Assembly: GCF_003111685.1 (NCBI RefSeq)
Contig: NZ_CP022189.1
Coordinates: 2,248,001-2,312,000, forward strand
Source: Alloyangia pacifica
Lineage (GTDB): Bacteria > Pseudomonadota > Alphaproteobacteria > Rhodobacterales > Rhodobacteraceae
Length of the DNA: 64,000 bases
Direction of reading: 5' to 3'
Position 1 is the first letter of the stretch; the number at the start of each line of letters is the position of its first letter. The notes below the pieces were generated by a model. It was not told where the DNA came from, searched no databases, and saw nothing but the letters and a program-made list of their open reading frames with translations. Positions 26,020 through 35,892 of this stretch are shown one piece after another. The translations under genes were made by a program, and so were the position numbers.

Positions 26020-26094
26020 GGGCGGTTAGCTCAGCGGTAGAGCACTACGTTGACATCGTAGTGGCCACTGGTTCGATCCCAGTACCGCCCACCA
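26020..26094 (+). tRNA. tRNA-Val (GAC)
   Basis: A complete cloverleaf: acceptor stem GGGCGGT pairs with ACCGCCC, D arm GCTC...GAGC, anticodon stem CTACG/CGTAG with loop TTGACAT giving anticodon GAC, T arm CTGGTTCGATCCCAG. The CCA end (26092-26094) is encoded. No integrase or att duplication is seen nearby. Confidence 0.95.
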
Positions 26095-26174
26095 CTATTC
26101 ACCGCTTCGGGATGCGTCCCGGGGCACAACGCAACGCCAGGCGCTCGCGCGCCGCGAAAGAGGAGAGACTTGAT

Positions 26175-26300
26175 ATGAAAGTCGCAAACTCGCTCCGCTC
26201 GCTCAAACAGCGCCATCGCGACTGCCGCGTCGTGCGTCGTAAGGGCCGCGTCTACGTGATCAACAAGACCCAGCGCCGTTTCAAGGCCCGTCAGGGCTAA
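26175..26300 (+). CDS. rpmJ: 50S ribosomal protein L36, cysteine-poor form
   Basis: A 41-residue basic protein, [17 protein letters not shown]..., the single-Cys (zinc-free) form common in alphaproteobacteria. It is the smallest large-subunit protein and helps stabilise 23S rRNA folding. GAGGAG precedes the ATG by about 10 nt. It lies 80 bp after tRNA-Val, and a terminator follows within 50 bp. Confidence 0.95.
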   Translation: MKVANSLRSLKQRHRDCRVVRRKGRVYVINKTQRRFKARQG

Positions 26301-26328
26301 ACGAAGCGCAGGACGAGATCCGGCTGAG

Positions 26329-26353
26329 GGCCGCCCATATGGGTGGCCTTTTT
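26329..26353 (+). terminator. Terminator of rpmJ
   Basis: GGCCGCCC and GGGTGGCC (one G-T pair) flank ATAT, followed by TTTTT. Confidence 0.85.
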
Positions 26354-26394
26354 GCTGTCTGGGGGCCTCACATCCCCCCTGCCGCGCCTTAAGA

Positions 26395-26421
26395 AAAAGC
26401 CCCGCAGATTGCGGGGCTTTT
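26395..26421 (-). terminator. Terminator after trpF, possibly bidirectional
   Basis: AAAAGCCCCGC and GCGGGGCTTTT form an 11-bp stem around AGATT, 28 bp beyond the trpF stop. T-runs occur on both strands. Confidence 0.85.
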
Positions 26422-26449
26422 CCAGTTTCTAAGCCGGAACAGGCGGGCC

Positions 26450-27118
26450 TCAGAATCGAGGCACCGCGGGCTCGGCCCCGGCGGCCTGCGCGGCGCGGAC
26501 GAAGGCGCGAATCAACTCGGGCGATTTCTCGCCACGTGCGCGCTCCACGCCCGACGAGACGTCGATCTGGCGCGCCCCGGTCAGCCGCACCGCCTCGGCG
26601 ACATTCTCGGGGGTCAGCCCACCTGCCAACATCCAGGGCACCGGCCAGCGGCGACCGGCAACAAGCCGCCAGTCGAAGGCCAGCCCGTTGCCGCCCGGCA
26701 GCGCCGACTCCTTCGGCGCCTTGGCATCGACCAGCAACTGGTCCGCCACCTTGCCATAGGCCTCCAGCGCCGGCAGGTCGGCCTCCGAGGCGACGCCCAC
26801 CGCCTTCATCACCGGCAGCCCGTAGCGGGCGCGAACCTGCGCCACGCGCTCGGGCGACTCGTGGCCATGGAGCTGCAGCATGTCGAGCGGCACCTCGGCG
26901 ACGATCTCGTCGAGCAGCGCGTCGTCCGCATCCACCACCAGCGCCACCTTTGCGAGCCCGACGGGGGCCAGCAGCGCCAGCGCGCGCGCCTCTGCGACGC
27001 TCACGGAACGCGGGCTTTTGGGAAAGAAGACGAAGCCTGCGTAGCGCGCCCCGGCCTCGGCGACGACGGCCACGTCCTCGGGCCTGCGCAGCCCGCAAAT
27101 CTTCACCTGAATGTCCAT
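26450..27118 (-). CDS. trpF: Phosphoribosylanthranilate isomerase
   Basis: A 222-residue TIM-barrel enzyme converting phosphoribosylanthranilate to CdRP in tryptophan synthesis. The N-terminal [11 protein letters not shown] holds the catalytic Cys; [25 protein letters not shown] and IDVSSGVE complete the family pattern, including the catalytic Asp. GGAGG precedes the ATG at 27118. It is the last gene of the ihfB-lapA-trpF run, a context I associate with Rhodobacteraceae. Confidence 0.94.
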   Translation of the reverse strand: MDIQVKICGLRRPEDVAVVAEAGARYAGFVFFPKSPRSVSVAEARALALLAPVGLAKVALVVDADDALLDEIVAEVPLDMLQLHGHESPERVAQVRARYGLPVMKAVGVASEADLPALEAYGKVADQLLVDAKAPKESALPGGNGLAFDWRLVAGRRWPVPWMLAGGLTPENVAEAVRLTGARQIDVSSGVERARGEKSPELIRAFVRAAQAAGAEPAVPRF

Positions 27119-27239
27119 GTCGGCCCTCCGGCTCGCGTTGCGGTTCCGCCGCGAAAATATCCCCGGGGGACGCGAGCGCAAGCGAAAGAGGGCACGCGGC
27201 CCCCTTCCCTTCAAGCCAAAGTTGCGGCGCGAGTCGCGT

Positions 27240-27590
27240 TCAGGCGCTCTGGTCGAGGATTGCGAGAACCTCGTCCTTGTCCTTGTCGCGTTCGTCCTGG
27301 GTCTTCTTGAGCTGGCGCTCCAGGCGCTTCACCTCGGTCTTGCGCTGCGCTGCCACGGCGCGGTGCTTGTGCTCGCGCAGCCATTCCCAGACGAAGCCGA
27401 TCAGCAGCCCGGCGATGATCCCGCCAAGGATGACGATGAACACCGGCACGGTCGCCGAGAGCTGGAAATTGAGCAACGTGGCAAGCTCGGCCGGCAGCAG
27501 GTTGAGCGTCACCGGGCCACGGTTGGCCAGAGACACGCAGATCAGCACAACGGCCAGCACGGCCCAGAAGGCGTAGCGAATGTATTTCAT
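27240..27590 (-). CDS. lapA: LapA-domain membrane protein
   Basis: A 116-residue protein with two transmembrane helices (about 5-23 and 48-70) and a cytoplasmic coiled coil (about 72-112). This is the LapA/YciS pattern; in E. coli the LapAB proteins tune lipopolysaccharide synthesis. Its start lies only 5 bp after the ihfB stop, so they are co-transcribed. The name follows the domain, not a shown function. Confidence 0.82.
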   Translation of the reverse strand: MKYIRYAFWAVLAVVLICVSLANRGPVTLNLLPAELATLLNFQLSATVPVFIVILGGIIAGLLIGFVWEWLREHKHRAVAAQRKTEVKRLERQLKKTQDERDKDKDEVLAILDQSA

Positions 27591-27595
27591 CGAGG

Positions 27596-27877
27596 TCACT
27601 TCCCGTTCAGTCGGTCCCGCAGGAGTTTGCCGGTCTTGAAGAACGGCACGCATTTCTCCTCGACGTCAACCGCTTCGCCGGTACGGGGGTTCCGTCCCTG
27701 CCGCGCGTCCCGCTGTTTCACCGAAAACGCCCCGAAGCCGCGCAGCTCGACGCGGTTGCCATGCGCCATAGCCGATGTGATTTCTTCGAAGATCGTGTTC
27801 ACGATCCTCTCGACGTCCCGCTGGTAGAGATGCGGGTTCTCTTCCGCGATCTTCTGGATCAATTCCGATCTGATCAT
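27596..27877 (-). CDS. ihfB: Integration host factor subunit beta
   Basis: A 93-residue DNA-bending HU/IHF-family protein. It begins [17 protein letters not shown] and carries the DNA-intercalating arm [12 protein letters not shown] with its conserved Pro. Length matches IhfB. With IhfA it forms the heterodimer that bends DNA at promoters and origins. Upstream frames could extend to 27952 but without family similarity. It is first in the lapA-trpF run. Confidence 0.94.
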   Translation of the reverse strand: MIRSELIQKIAEENPHLYQRDVERIVNTIFEEITSAMAHGNRVELRGFGAFSVKQRDARQGRNPRTGEAVDVEEKCVPFFKTGKLLRDRLNGK

Positions 27878-28152
27878 CCTCGCCCATCCCTGTATCGCAT
27901 TTTCGGAGCCTCCCCCGTTGTACGACCTTTGCCCGGGGCGCGCCAAACACAAACCGCGCGAATCAGAGAAAAACCCATGGAAAGCAGCGTATTGCGCGGC
28001 TTCACGCCGGTGTAACCCCTTCGATACCCCAAAGCAGGCCCATTGCTGCGTCGCGGCTAGGCGAAAGCACCCCCCCGCGATTCGGCCCGCAAATGCGTCC
28101 GCAAAGAGGCAGAGCGGTCTCTAGATACCTCTCGAAGCCGCCCGGACCGGCG

Positions 28153-28851
28153 CTAGTCCAGCGCGTCGATCTCTGCCGCTACAAGCTGCTGAAGGCGCCA
28201 GAGATTCGGGTCGTGAATGCCCTGCGCAGCCAGCGCGGTCACCGTGCGGTGCAGGTACTCGGTGTTTGACCCAGCGTGACCGCAGGCGCGCGCGATGATC
28301 GCCGCGGTCTGCTCGAGCGACAGGTCGCGGCGCAGGTCCTGTCCCTTCGGCGGCGCATAGAAGGTGAGCGCCCGCACCGGGCCTTCGGCGGCCTCGACCT
28401 CGATCCAGGCGTAGGACTCCGCCACCTCGGCAAAGGGCACCTCGCGGCGCACCAGCGCCTCGAGCGCAGGCAGCACCTCCGGCTCGGCGATCTCCTGCAG
28501 CAGCGCCGTGCAGTCGCCGCCCGGCATCAGCGCCATCATCAGCCCCGGCGCCTCGGGGGTGCCGCGCCAGGAGGTCAGCTCGATACAAAAGGCGCGGTGC
28601 CAGCCGATCGCCCGCCCCGGCCGCGAGGTCACCGGGCGGAATTCCGGCTTCCACAGCAGCGAGCCATAGGCAAAGACCTGCAGTGGCCCCTCGGGCCGCT
28701 GCGCGAGGATCTCCCGCGCCTTGGCGGAGATGGCGGCCTCGTCGAGGCGGGTCCAGCCCCAATGCAGCGCATCGTCGCCCTCGGGGACGTCGCGAAACAC
28801 CCGGCTCACATGCTCTTCGGTAAGGTGAAGCTCTCTATCCATGCTCCGCAT
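28153..28851 (-). CDS. ChaC-like gamma-glutamylcyclotransferase
   Basis: A 232-residue protein of the ChaC family, which cleaves glutathione to 5-oxoproline and Cys-Gly. The nucleotide-like loop FAYGSLLW is at 60-67; FRPVTSRPGRAIGWHRAFC and SWRGTPEAPGLMMAL are typical. The start is between 28851 (GGGAC upstream) and 28842 (GGAG too close), so it could be 3 residues shorter. It lies between ihfB and rpsA, which are often closer to each other in relatives as I recall. Confidence 0.85.
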   Translation of the reverse strand: MRSMDRELHLTEEHVSRVFRDVPEGDDALHWGWTRLDEAAISAKAREILAQRPEGPLQVFAYGSLLWKPEFRPVTSRPGRAIGWHRAFCIELTSWRGTPEAPGLMMALMPGGDCTALLQEIAEPEVLPALEALVRREVPFAEVAESYAWIEVEAAEGPVRALTFYAPPKGQDLRRDLSLEQTAAIIARACGHAGSNTEYLHRTVTALAAQGIHDPNLWRLQQLVAAEIDALD

Positions 28852-28963
28852 ATCGTCCCTGAGACCAGTTCCGCGCAAGAGCGCGGGTCGCCCTGCACAG
28901 TCCCCTGTGCGCTGCTGCGCGGGTCAGAGCAAAGGCGCAGGACCGGAGGGGACAAACGAAAAA

Positions 28964-28985
28964 GGCCCCGGTCTCCCGGGGCCTT
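28964..28985 (-). terminator. Terminator of rpsA
   Basis: GGCCCCGG and CCGGGGCC form an 8-bp stem with loop TCTC. On the minus strand, TTTTTC follows. It is 24 bp past the rpsA stop. Confidence 0.85.
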
Positions 28986-29008
28986 CCTCAATTCAGCAAG
29001 CGCGAGGC

Positions 29009-30685
29009 TTACTCGTCGCGCTTCAGAGCTGCGCCGAGGATGTCGCCCAGCGATGCGCCGGAGTCGGAGGAACCGTACTGTTCCACGGCTTCCTTCTCTT
29101 CGGCGATCTCGCGTGCCTTGATCGACAGGCCCAGACGACGGGTCTTGCTGTCGATGTTGGTGACGCGGACGTCCAGCTTGTCGCCGACCGAGAAGCGCTC
29201 GGGGCGCTGGTCTGCGCGGTCACGCGACAGGTCGGAACGGCGGATGAAGGACTTCATGCCTTCGTATTCCACCTCGATGCCGCCGTCTTCGATCGCGGTG
29301 ACTTCGACGGTCACGATCGAGCCGCGCTTCACGCCGCCAACCGCGTCAGCGAACTTGTCGCCGCCGAGAGCCTTGATCGAGAGCGAGATGCGCTCCTTGT
29401 CGGTGTCCACTTCGGTGACAACGGCCTTGACCACGTCGCCCTTGCGGTACTCCTGGATGGCTTCCTCGCCGCGCTGATCCCACGAGAGATCCGAGAGGTG
29501 AACCATGCCGTCGATCTCGCCGGGCAGTCCGATGAACAGACCGAATTCGGTGATGTTCTTGACCTCGCCCTCGACCTCGGTCCCTTCCGGGTGGGTCTCG
29601 GAGAACACTTCCCACGGGTTGCGCATGGTCTGCTTAAGGCCGAGCGACACGCGACGCTTCGCGGGATCGATCTCGAGAACCATGACTTCGACTTCTTGCG
29701 AGGTCGACACGATCTTGCCCGGGTGGACGTTCTTCTTGGTCCAAGACATTTCCGACACGTGAACCAGACCTTCGACGCCCGGCTCCAGCTCCACGAAGGC
29801 GCCGTAGTCGGTGATGTTGGTCACGCGGCCGGTGTGCACCGAGCTCAGCGGGTACTTCACGGCCACCAGATCCCACGGATCTTCCTGCAGCTGCTTCATG
29901 CCGAGGCTGATACGGTGGGTGTCCTTGTTGATCTTGATGACCTGGACCTTGACGGTCTCGCCGATCGACAGGATCTCGGACGGGTGGTTCACACGGCGCC
30001 ATGCCATGTCGGTGACGTGCAGCAGGCCGTCGACGCCGCCCAGGTCAACGAACGCACCGTATTCGGTGATGTTCTTGACCACGCCGTCGACCGTCTGGCC
30101 TTCGGTGAGGTTGGCGATGACTTCCGCACGCTGCTCGGCGCGCGATTCCTCGAGGATTGCACGGCGCGAGACAACGATGTTGCCACGGCGACGGTCCATC
30201 TTGAGGATCTGGAACGGCTGCTTGAGACCCATGAGCGGGCCGGCGTCGCGCACGGGGCGGACGTCGACTTGCGAGCCGGGCAGGAAGGCCACGGCGCCGC
30301 CGAGGTCGACGGTGAAGCCACCCTTGACGCGGCCGAAGATCGCACCTTCGACGCGGGCGTCGTCGGCATAGGCCTTCTCAAGACGGTCCCATGCCTCTTC
30401 GCGGCGGGCCATCTCGCGGCTGATCACGGCTTCGCCGCGGGCGTTTTCTGCAGCGCGCAGGTAAACCTCGACTTCGTCGCCGACCGAGATCTCGGGGGCT
30501 TCGCCGGGGTTTGCGAATTCCTTCAGCTCGACGCGGCCTTCCATCTTGTAGCCGACGTCGATGATGGCCTGGCCCGCTTCGATCGCGATGACCTTGCCTT
30601 TAACAACGGACCCCTCTTCGGGGGTGTCCATTTCGAAGCTTTCGGAAAGGAGGGCTTCGAACTCCTCCATGGTTGCGTTTGCCAT
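29009..30685 (-). CDS. rpsA: 30S ribosomal protein S1
   Basis: A 558-residue protein with six S1 RNA-binding repeats; repeated VxGxVxxItxyGaFVxl patterns are visible (for example VVKNITEYGAFVDLGG, VTNITDYGAFVELEPG and VKNITEFGLFIGLPG). It helps recruit mRNA to the 30S subunit. The N-terminus MANATMEEFEALL and the ~560-residue length match alphaproteobacterial S1. The start at 30685 has AAGGA at 11-12 nt. A 366-bp non-coding leader precedes it. The usual cmk/aroA neighbours are not upstream. Confidence 0.95.
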   Translation of the reverse strand: MANATMEEFEALLSESFEMDTPEEGSVVKGKVIAIEAGQAIIDVGYKMEGRVELKEFANPGEAPEISVGDEVEVYLRAAENARGEAVISREMARREEAWDRLEKAYADDARVEGAIFGRVKGGFTVDLGGAVAFLPGSQVDVRPVRDAGPLMGLKQPFQILKMDRRRGNIVVSRRAILEESRAEQRAEVIANLTEGQTVDGVVKNITEYGAFVDLGGVDGLLHVTDMAWRRVNHPSEILSIGETVKVQVIKINKDTHRISLGMKQLQEDPWDLVAVKYPLSSVHTGRVTNITDYGAFVELEPGVEGLVHVSEMSWTKKNVHPGKIVSTSQEVEVMVLEIDPAKRRVSLGLKQTMRNPWEVFSETHPEGTEVEGEVKNITEFGLFIGLPGEIDGMVHLSDLSWDQRGEEAIQEYRKGDVVKAVVTEVDTDKERISLSIKALGGDKFADAVGGVKRGSIVTVEVTAIEDGGIEVEYEGMKSFIRRSDLSRDRADQRPERFSVGDKLDVRVTNIDSKTRRLGLSIKAREIAEEKEAVEQYGSSDSGASLGDILGAALKRDE

Positions 30686-31051
30686 GTGGCGTATATGTCC
30701 TTTACATCGATTTTTCTGGCCGGGTGGTTGTCTCCACCGGTCTTCGGATTGGTCTTTCGGGCGCTCCGCATATGACAAAGAGGGCCGGTTGTCCGACCCT
30801 GCCCGTCTCGATGTCCGCGGCGTTGGTTGCCTTGCTTGACGCGCGCGATATAGACCCGCAGGCTCCGCAGATCAAGGCCGAAGGCTTGGCGGTGCGCCGT
30901 CATACTGGCCGCGGGGCCGCTTGGACGACCTCCGGCGGGCCTATCGGGAAAGGAAAGAGGCGCCCGTGCCCCCCCCTCTCCAGCCTGGCGCGAACGAAGG
31001 ATTTGGCGCCGAAGCGAATTGCTGTATCGTCGGCCTCCGGAGGACACCCGC
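30686..31051. promoter_or_regulatory. Divergent intergenic region: rpsA leader and acoR-like promoter
   Basis: No gene is supported. It must hold the rpsA promoter and 5' leader (minus) and the promoter of the AcoR-like gene (plus). I see no convincing hairpin or known riboregulator motif. Confidence 0.5.
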
Positions 31052-32017
31052 ATGACCCGATCCCGGCCTTCCGCCGACCGCCACGCCGCCCGCGTCGTCG
31101 AGACGGCGACCGACCCGGCCGCCGCGGCCCGCTCGCGTCTCGCTGCCTCCTGGCGGCGGTCGCTGGCGCATCACGGGCTCGACCCGGCACGGCAAGACGG
31201 GGTGCACCGGATCACGGAACAGGCGCTCTCCGAGCGGCGCGAACAGGCCGAGCGGCTTCTGCATATCGCCGCGCCGAAACTCGACGCGCTCTACCAGATG
31301 GTCGGCAGCTCGGGCTGCGGCGTGCTTTTGACCGATGCCGAGGGCGTGGTGCTCGACCTGCGCGCCGGCTCGGGCGATCTCGGGGTGTTTCGCGCCTGGG
31401 GGCTCTGCCCGGGCTCGGACTGGTCCGAGGCCTCGGAGGGCACAAACGGCATCGGCACCTGCATCGCCGAGGCCCGGCGGGTGGTGATCCACCGCGACGA
31501 GCATTTCCACGCCCGCAACACCGCGATGAGCTGCATGGACGCGCCGATCTTCGGCCCCCAGGGCGAGCTCATCGGCGCGCTCGATGTCTCCTCGGCCCGC
31601 GCCGACCAGACCGAGGCCTTCAACCGGCTGATCGCCGCCATGGTCGCCCAAACCGCCCGGCAGATCGAGGCCGACACCTTCCGCGCCGCCTTCCCCGAGG
31701 CGCGGATCATCGTCGCCGATGCCGAGGAGAGCGAGGCCTCGGTGCTGCTGGCGGTCGATGGCGACGACCTGGTGCAGGGCGCCACCCGCGCCGCGCGCCG
31801 CTCCTTCGGGTTGGAGAGCAGCGGGCCGCTGGTCGCCCGCCCGGCCAGCGACCTCTTCGGCCGCGACGATGGCACCTCGGGGTTCGATCGCGCCGAGCGC
31901 GCCGCCATGGTGCGGGCGCTGGCGCGGGCCAGGGGCAATGTCTCCGAGGCAGCGCGCACGCTTGGCGTCGGTCGGGCGACCTTCTACCGGCGGATGAAAA
32001 AGCTCGGGCTGTCGTAG
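31052..32017 (+). CDS. AcoR-like regulator: GAF domain plus Fis-type helix-turn-helix, no AAA+ domain
   Basis: A 321-residue transcriptional regulator. A GAF domain (about 75-205) contains GTNGIGTCIAE, the hallmark of AcoR/DhaR sensors, and SCMDAPIFGPQGELIGALDVSS. The C-terminal Fis-type helix-turn-helix (about 275-318) shows RALARARGNVSEAARTLGVGRATFYRRMKKLG. The sigma-54-activating AAA+ domain of full AcoR is absent, so it cannot act as a classical enhancer-binding protein. It lies 157 bp upstream of an acetaldehyde-type dehydrogenase, its probable target. GGAGG precedes the ATG. Confidence 0.87.
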   Translation: MTRSRPSADRHAARVVETATDPAAAARSRLAASWRRSLAHHGLDPARQDGVHRITEQALSERREQAERLLHIAAPKLDALYQMVGSSGCGVLLTDAEGVVLDLRAGSGDLGVFRAWGLCPGSDWSEASEGTNGIGTCIAEARRVVIHRDEHFHARNTAMSCMDAPIFGPQGELIGALDVSSARADQTEAFNRLIAAMVAQTARQIEADTFRAAFPEARIIVADAEESEASVLLAVDGDDLVQGATRAARRSFGLESSGPLVARPASDLFGRDDGTSGFDRAERAAMVRALARARGNVSEAARTLGVGRATFYRRMKKLGLS

Positions 32018-32052
32018 CGCCCAGCGCCGCCGCGCGCCATCTCCCTGCCAAA

Positions 32053-32076
32053 ATCTGTCTCAGGGCTGAGACAGAT
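32053..32076. promoter_or_regulatory. Perfect 24-bp inverted repeat upstream of the aldehyde dehydrogenase gene
   Basis: ATCTGTCTCAG and CTGAGACAGAT flank GG: a perfect 11-bp inverted repeat between the AcoR-like gene and the dehydrogenase gene, 99 bp before the latter's start. It is the natural candidate for the Fis-type regulator's binding site. No sigma-54 -24/-12 element is evident. Confidence 0.75.
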
Positions 32077-32174
32077 CCGCCCGTCCCGTGACTTCCCCCG
32101 GGCTGACGCGGCCTTCGCGCACCGCCACACTCTTCTCATCCCCGGTGGAGGACCGGGCCCTGAGGAGGACAGAC

Positions 32175-33692
<1,518 letters not shown>

Positions 33693-33761
33693 TCAGAATT
33701 TCCTGATCCCCGGCCACCTGGCCGGCGCGGGCGTATCCCCAAGCGCGCGTCGGCAAGGGGT

Positions 33762-33800
33762 CCACCGGCCAGGCCCTCCCGCCTGGCCGGTGGTTCTTTT
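33762..33800 (+). terminator. Terminator of the aldehyde dehydrogenase gene
   Basis: CCACCGGCCAGG and CCTGGCCGGTGG form a perfect 12-bp stem with an 8-nt loop, followed by TTCTTTT. Confidence 0.88.
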
Positions 33801-33896
33801 CGCACCCATAGCCCTCCAGGCCATCGCTTGCCCGTCATTTTCCGCGTGCTACCCTCCGCCTCAATCCAAGATTGGCAAGGCTCAGGAGGCACTCGC

Positions 33897-34589
33897 ATGA
33901 ACATCATCTGGCTCGGACACGGCTCCTTCCGCATCGAGATCGAGGACCAGGTCCTGCTGATCGACCCCTGGGTCAAGGGCAACCCGGCCTTCCCCGAGGA
34001 CCGCATCGAGGACGCCCTGAAGGACGTCACGCAGATTCTCATCACGCACGGCCATTTCGATCACACCGACAATGTGGTCGAGGTCTCTCAACGCACCGAG
34101 GCGCCGGTCTCGGGCATCGTCGAGCTTGCCGGGCAGCTGCACGGCAAGGGCGCGATCGAGGGCCACGCCTTCAACAAGGGCGGCACCATCTCCTTCGGCA
34201 AGGTCAGCGTCAGCATGGTGCCCGCCTCGCACAGCTCCTCCCTGCCGACCGACGAAGGCCCCAGGTGTGCGGGCATGGAAACGGGCTTCATCATCAAGGG
34301 CGAAGGCAAGACCATCTACTTCTCGGGCGACACCACGATCATGGCAGACATGGCCTGGATCGGACAGTATTATAAGCCCGACATCGGCATCCTCAGCGCC
34401 GGCGGCTATTATACGATGGACATGGAGATGGCAGCCTGGGCGTCGAAGACCTACTTCGACTTCGACACGGTCATCCCCTGCCACTACCGCACTTTCCCGG
34501 CGCTGGAGCAATCGGCAGCCAAGCTGGCCGAGGGCCTGCCGGGCGTGCAGGTGATCGAGCCCGAAGTGCTGACGGCAATCACGCTCTAA
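33897..34589 (+). CDS. Metal-dependent hydrolase, metallo-beta-lactamase fold (UPF0173-type)
   Basis: A 230-residue hydrolase. The metal-binding motif HGHFDH (H51, H53, D55, H56) and a later SGDTT with Asp ligand are present, with MNIIWLGHGSFRIE at the N-terminus and CHYRTFPALEQ at the C-terminus. The UPF0173 family has no firm physiological substrate. CAGGAGG precedes the ATG. It stands alone between a terminator and the next gene. Confidence 0.88.
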   Translation: MNIIWLGHGSFRIEIEDQVLLIDPWVKGNPAFPEDRIEDALKDVTQILITHGHFDHTDNVVEVSQRTEAPVSGIVELAGQLHGKGAIEGHAFNKGGTISFGKVSVSMVPASHSSSLPTDEGPRCAGMETGFIIKGEGKTIYFSGDTTIMADMAWIGQYYKPDIGILSAGGYYTMDMEMAAWASKTYFDFDTVIPCHYRTFPALEQSAAKLAEGLPGVQVIEPEVLTAITL

Positions 34590-34789
34590 ACGGCGCAGCC
34601 AAGCCGGGCGAGCGCCAGCCTGCTGAGGCGGGCAGGCGCTCGTCCGCCGCTTTCGACCTCAGTCCGGCGGATCGGCGTGCTGCTTCCGATGTCACAGCGC
34701 GCCCCCGCCGCACCGCCGCCCGCTTCCCGCCCCCAACGGTCCCGCCTATAGTCCCGCCCAACCAAGGCACCAAAGGCAAACCGGGCAGA

Positions 34790-35779
34790 ATGACAGGTCC
34801 CCCCCCGCTCAACATCCTGATCGTCGGACAGCACGGGCGGCTGCAGTACGAGGCCGTGCTCTTCGCCCTCTCGCTCGATGCCGCCACCCCCGAGGGCCGC
34901 GCCCGCCTCTTCGTCGCCGAACCGCAGCCGGGCCCGCTCTGGGACGATGATCCGCGCATGACCCCCGAGGCCTGCGACATCCTGCGCGACCTCGGTGCCC
35001 GCATCGTCCCCTTCGAGAGCCGCCACTTCGGGCAGGCCTACCCCTACGGCAACAAGATCGAGGCACTTTTTGCCCTGCCTGCGAGGGAGCACTTTGTCTT
35101 CTTCGACACCGACACGCTGATCACCGGCGATCTGTCAGAGGTGCCCTTCGACTTCGCCCGCCCCACCGCCTCGATGAGGCGCGAGGACACCTGGCCGAAG
35201 ATCGAGCTCTACGGACCGGGCTACACCGAGACATGGCGCGCCCTCTACGACCGCTTCGGGCTCGACTTCGAAAGCTCGCTCGACCGCTCGTGGCCCGACG
35301 AATACTGGCAGCGCTACCTCTACTTCAACGCCGGCTTCTTCTTTCACGCCTGCCCGCGAAGATTCGGGCAGCGCTTCCTCGACTACGCCCTTTCGATCAG
35401 GGACGACCCGCCCGAGGCGCTGGTCTGCCAGAGCCTCGACCCCTGGCTCGACCAGGTGGTGCTGCCGCTGGTGATCCACAGCTTCGGCGGCGGGCGCGAC
35501 ACCCTGCCCGAGGGAATGCTCGACGGCAGCCACAGCTGCCACTACCGCGCCATGCCGCTGCTCTATGCCCGCGAGAGCGACGCGCTCATCGCCTTTCTCG
35601 AGGCCATCGCCGCGCCCAACCGCATCAAGAAACTGTTAAAGGACCACGAGCCCTTCCTGCGCTACATCTACCAGGGGCGCGGCGCCAAGGTCCGGGCGAT
35701 GTTCGACCGCAACGATCTGCCTCGGCGCGAGCAGGGCATCCGCAACCCGCTCAAGCGCGCCGGGCTCTGGATGCGCTGA
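34790..35779 (+). CDS. GT-A-like protein with DXD motif, function unknown
   Basis: A 329-residue protein with an N-terminal Rossmann-like start (LNILIVGQHGRLQYEAVLFA) and a DXD-type motif HFVFFDTDTLITGDL (DTD at 106-108), suggesting a nucleotide-sugar-dependent transferase of GT-A fold. WQRYLYFNAGFFFH is a glycosyltransferase-8-like NAG segment. It stands alone, so donor and acceptor are unknown. The start has GGGCAG rather than a strong ribosome site. Confidence 0.65.
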   Translation: MTGPPPLNILIVGQHGRLQYEAVLFALSLDAATPEGRARLFVAEPQPGPLWDDDPRMTPEACDILRDLGARIVPFESRHFGQAYPYGNKIEALFALPAREHFVFFDTDTLITGDLSEVPFDFARPTASMRREDTWPKIELYGPGYTETWRALYDRFGLDFESSLDRSWPDEYWQRYLYFNAGFFFHACPRRFGQRFLDYALSIRDDPPEALVCQSLDPWLDQVVLPLVIHSFGGGRDTLPEGMLDGSHSCHYRAMPLLYARESDALIAFLEAIAAPNRIKKLLKDHEPFLRYIYQGRGAKVRAMFDRNDLPRREQGIRNPLKRAGLWMR

Positions 35780-35858
35780 AGCCCGCCCGAACTTGCCACG
35801 CGCGGAAACCTGCACCCCCTCGCAAAAGCCTCTTCGCGGTGCCCCAAGACTCATGTTA

Positions 35859-35872
35859 GGTTGATATCAACC
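35859..35872. promoter_or_regulatory. Perfect 14-bp palindrome upstream of the BNR-repeat gene
   Basis: GGTTGATATCAACC is fully self-complementary and ends 20 bp before the ATG, just before the ribosome site. Its position between promoter and start fits an operator for a dimeric regulator such as an ArsR- or MarR-type protein; no such gene is adjacent. Confidence 0.5.
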
Positions 35873-35892
35873 CAAAGGACGGAGGAAGTCCC

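Noticed and set aside
26020..26094. tRNA-Val as an integration site of a mobile element
   Set aside because: There is no integrase, no duplicated tRNA 3' end, and the flanking genes are housekeeping.
32018..32174. A sigma-54 promoter for the aldehyde dehydrogenase gene
   Set aside because: No TGGCAC-N5-TTGC element is visible, and the adjacent regulator lacks the AAA+ domain needed for sigma-54 activation.
35859..35872. An FNR/FnrL-type box at TTGATATCAA
   Set aside because: FNR boxes need TTGAT-N4-ATCAA; here the half-sites abut with no spacer.
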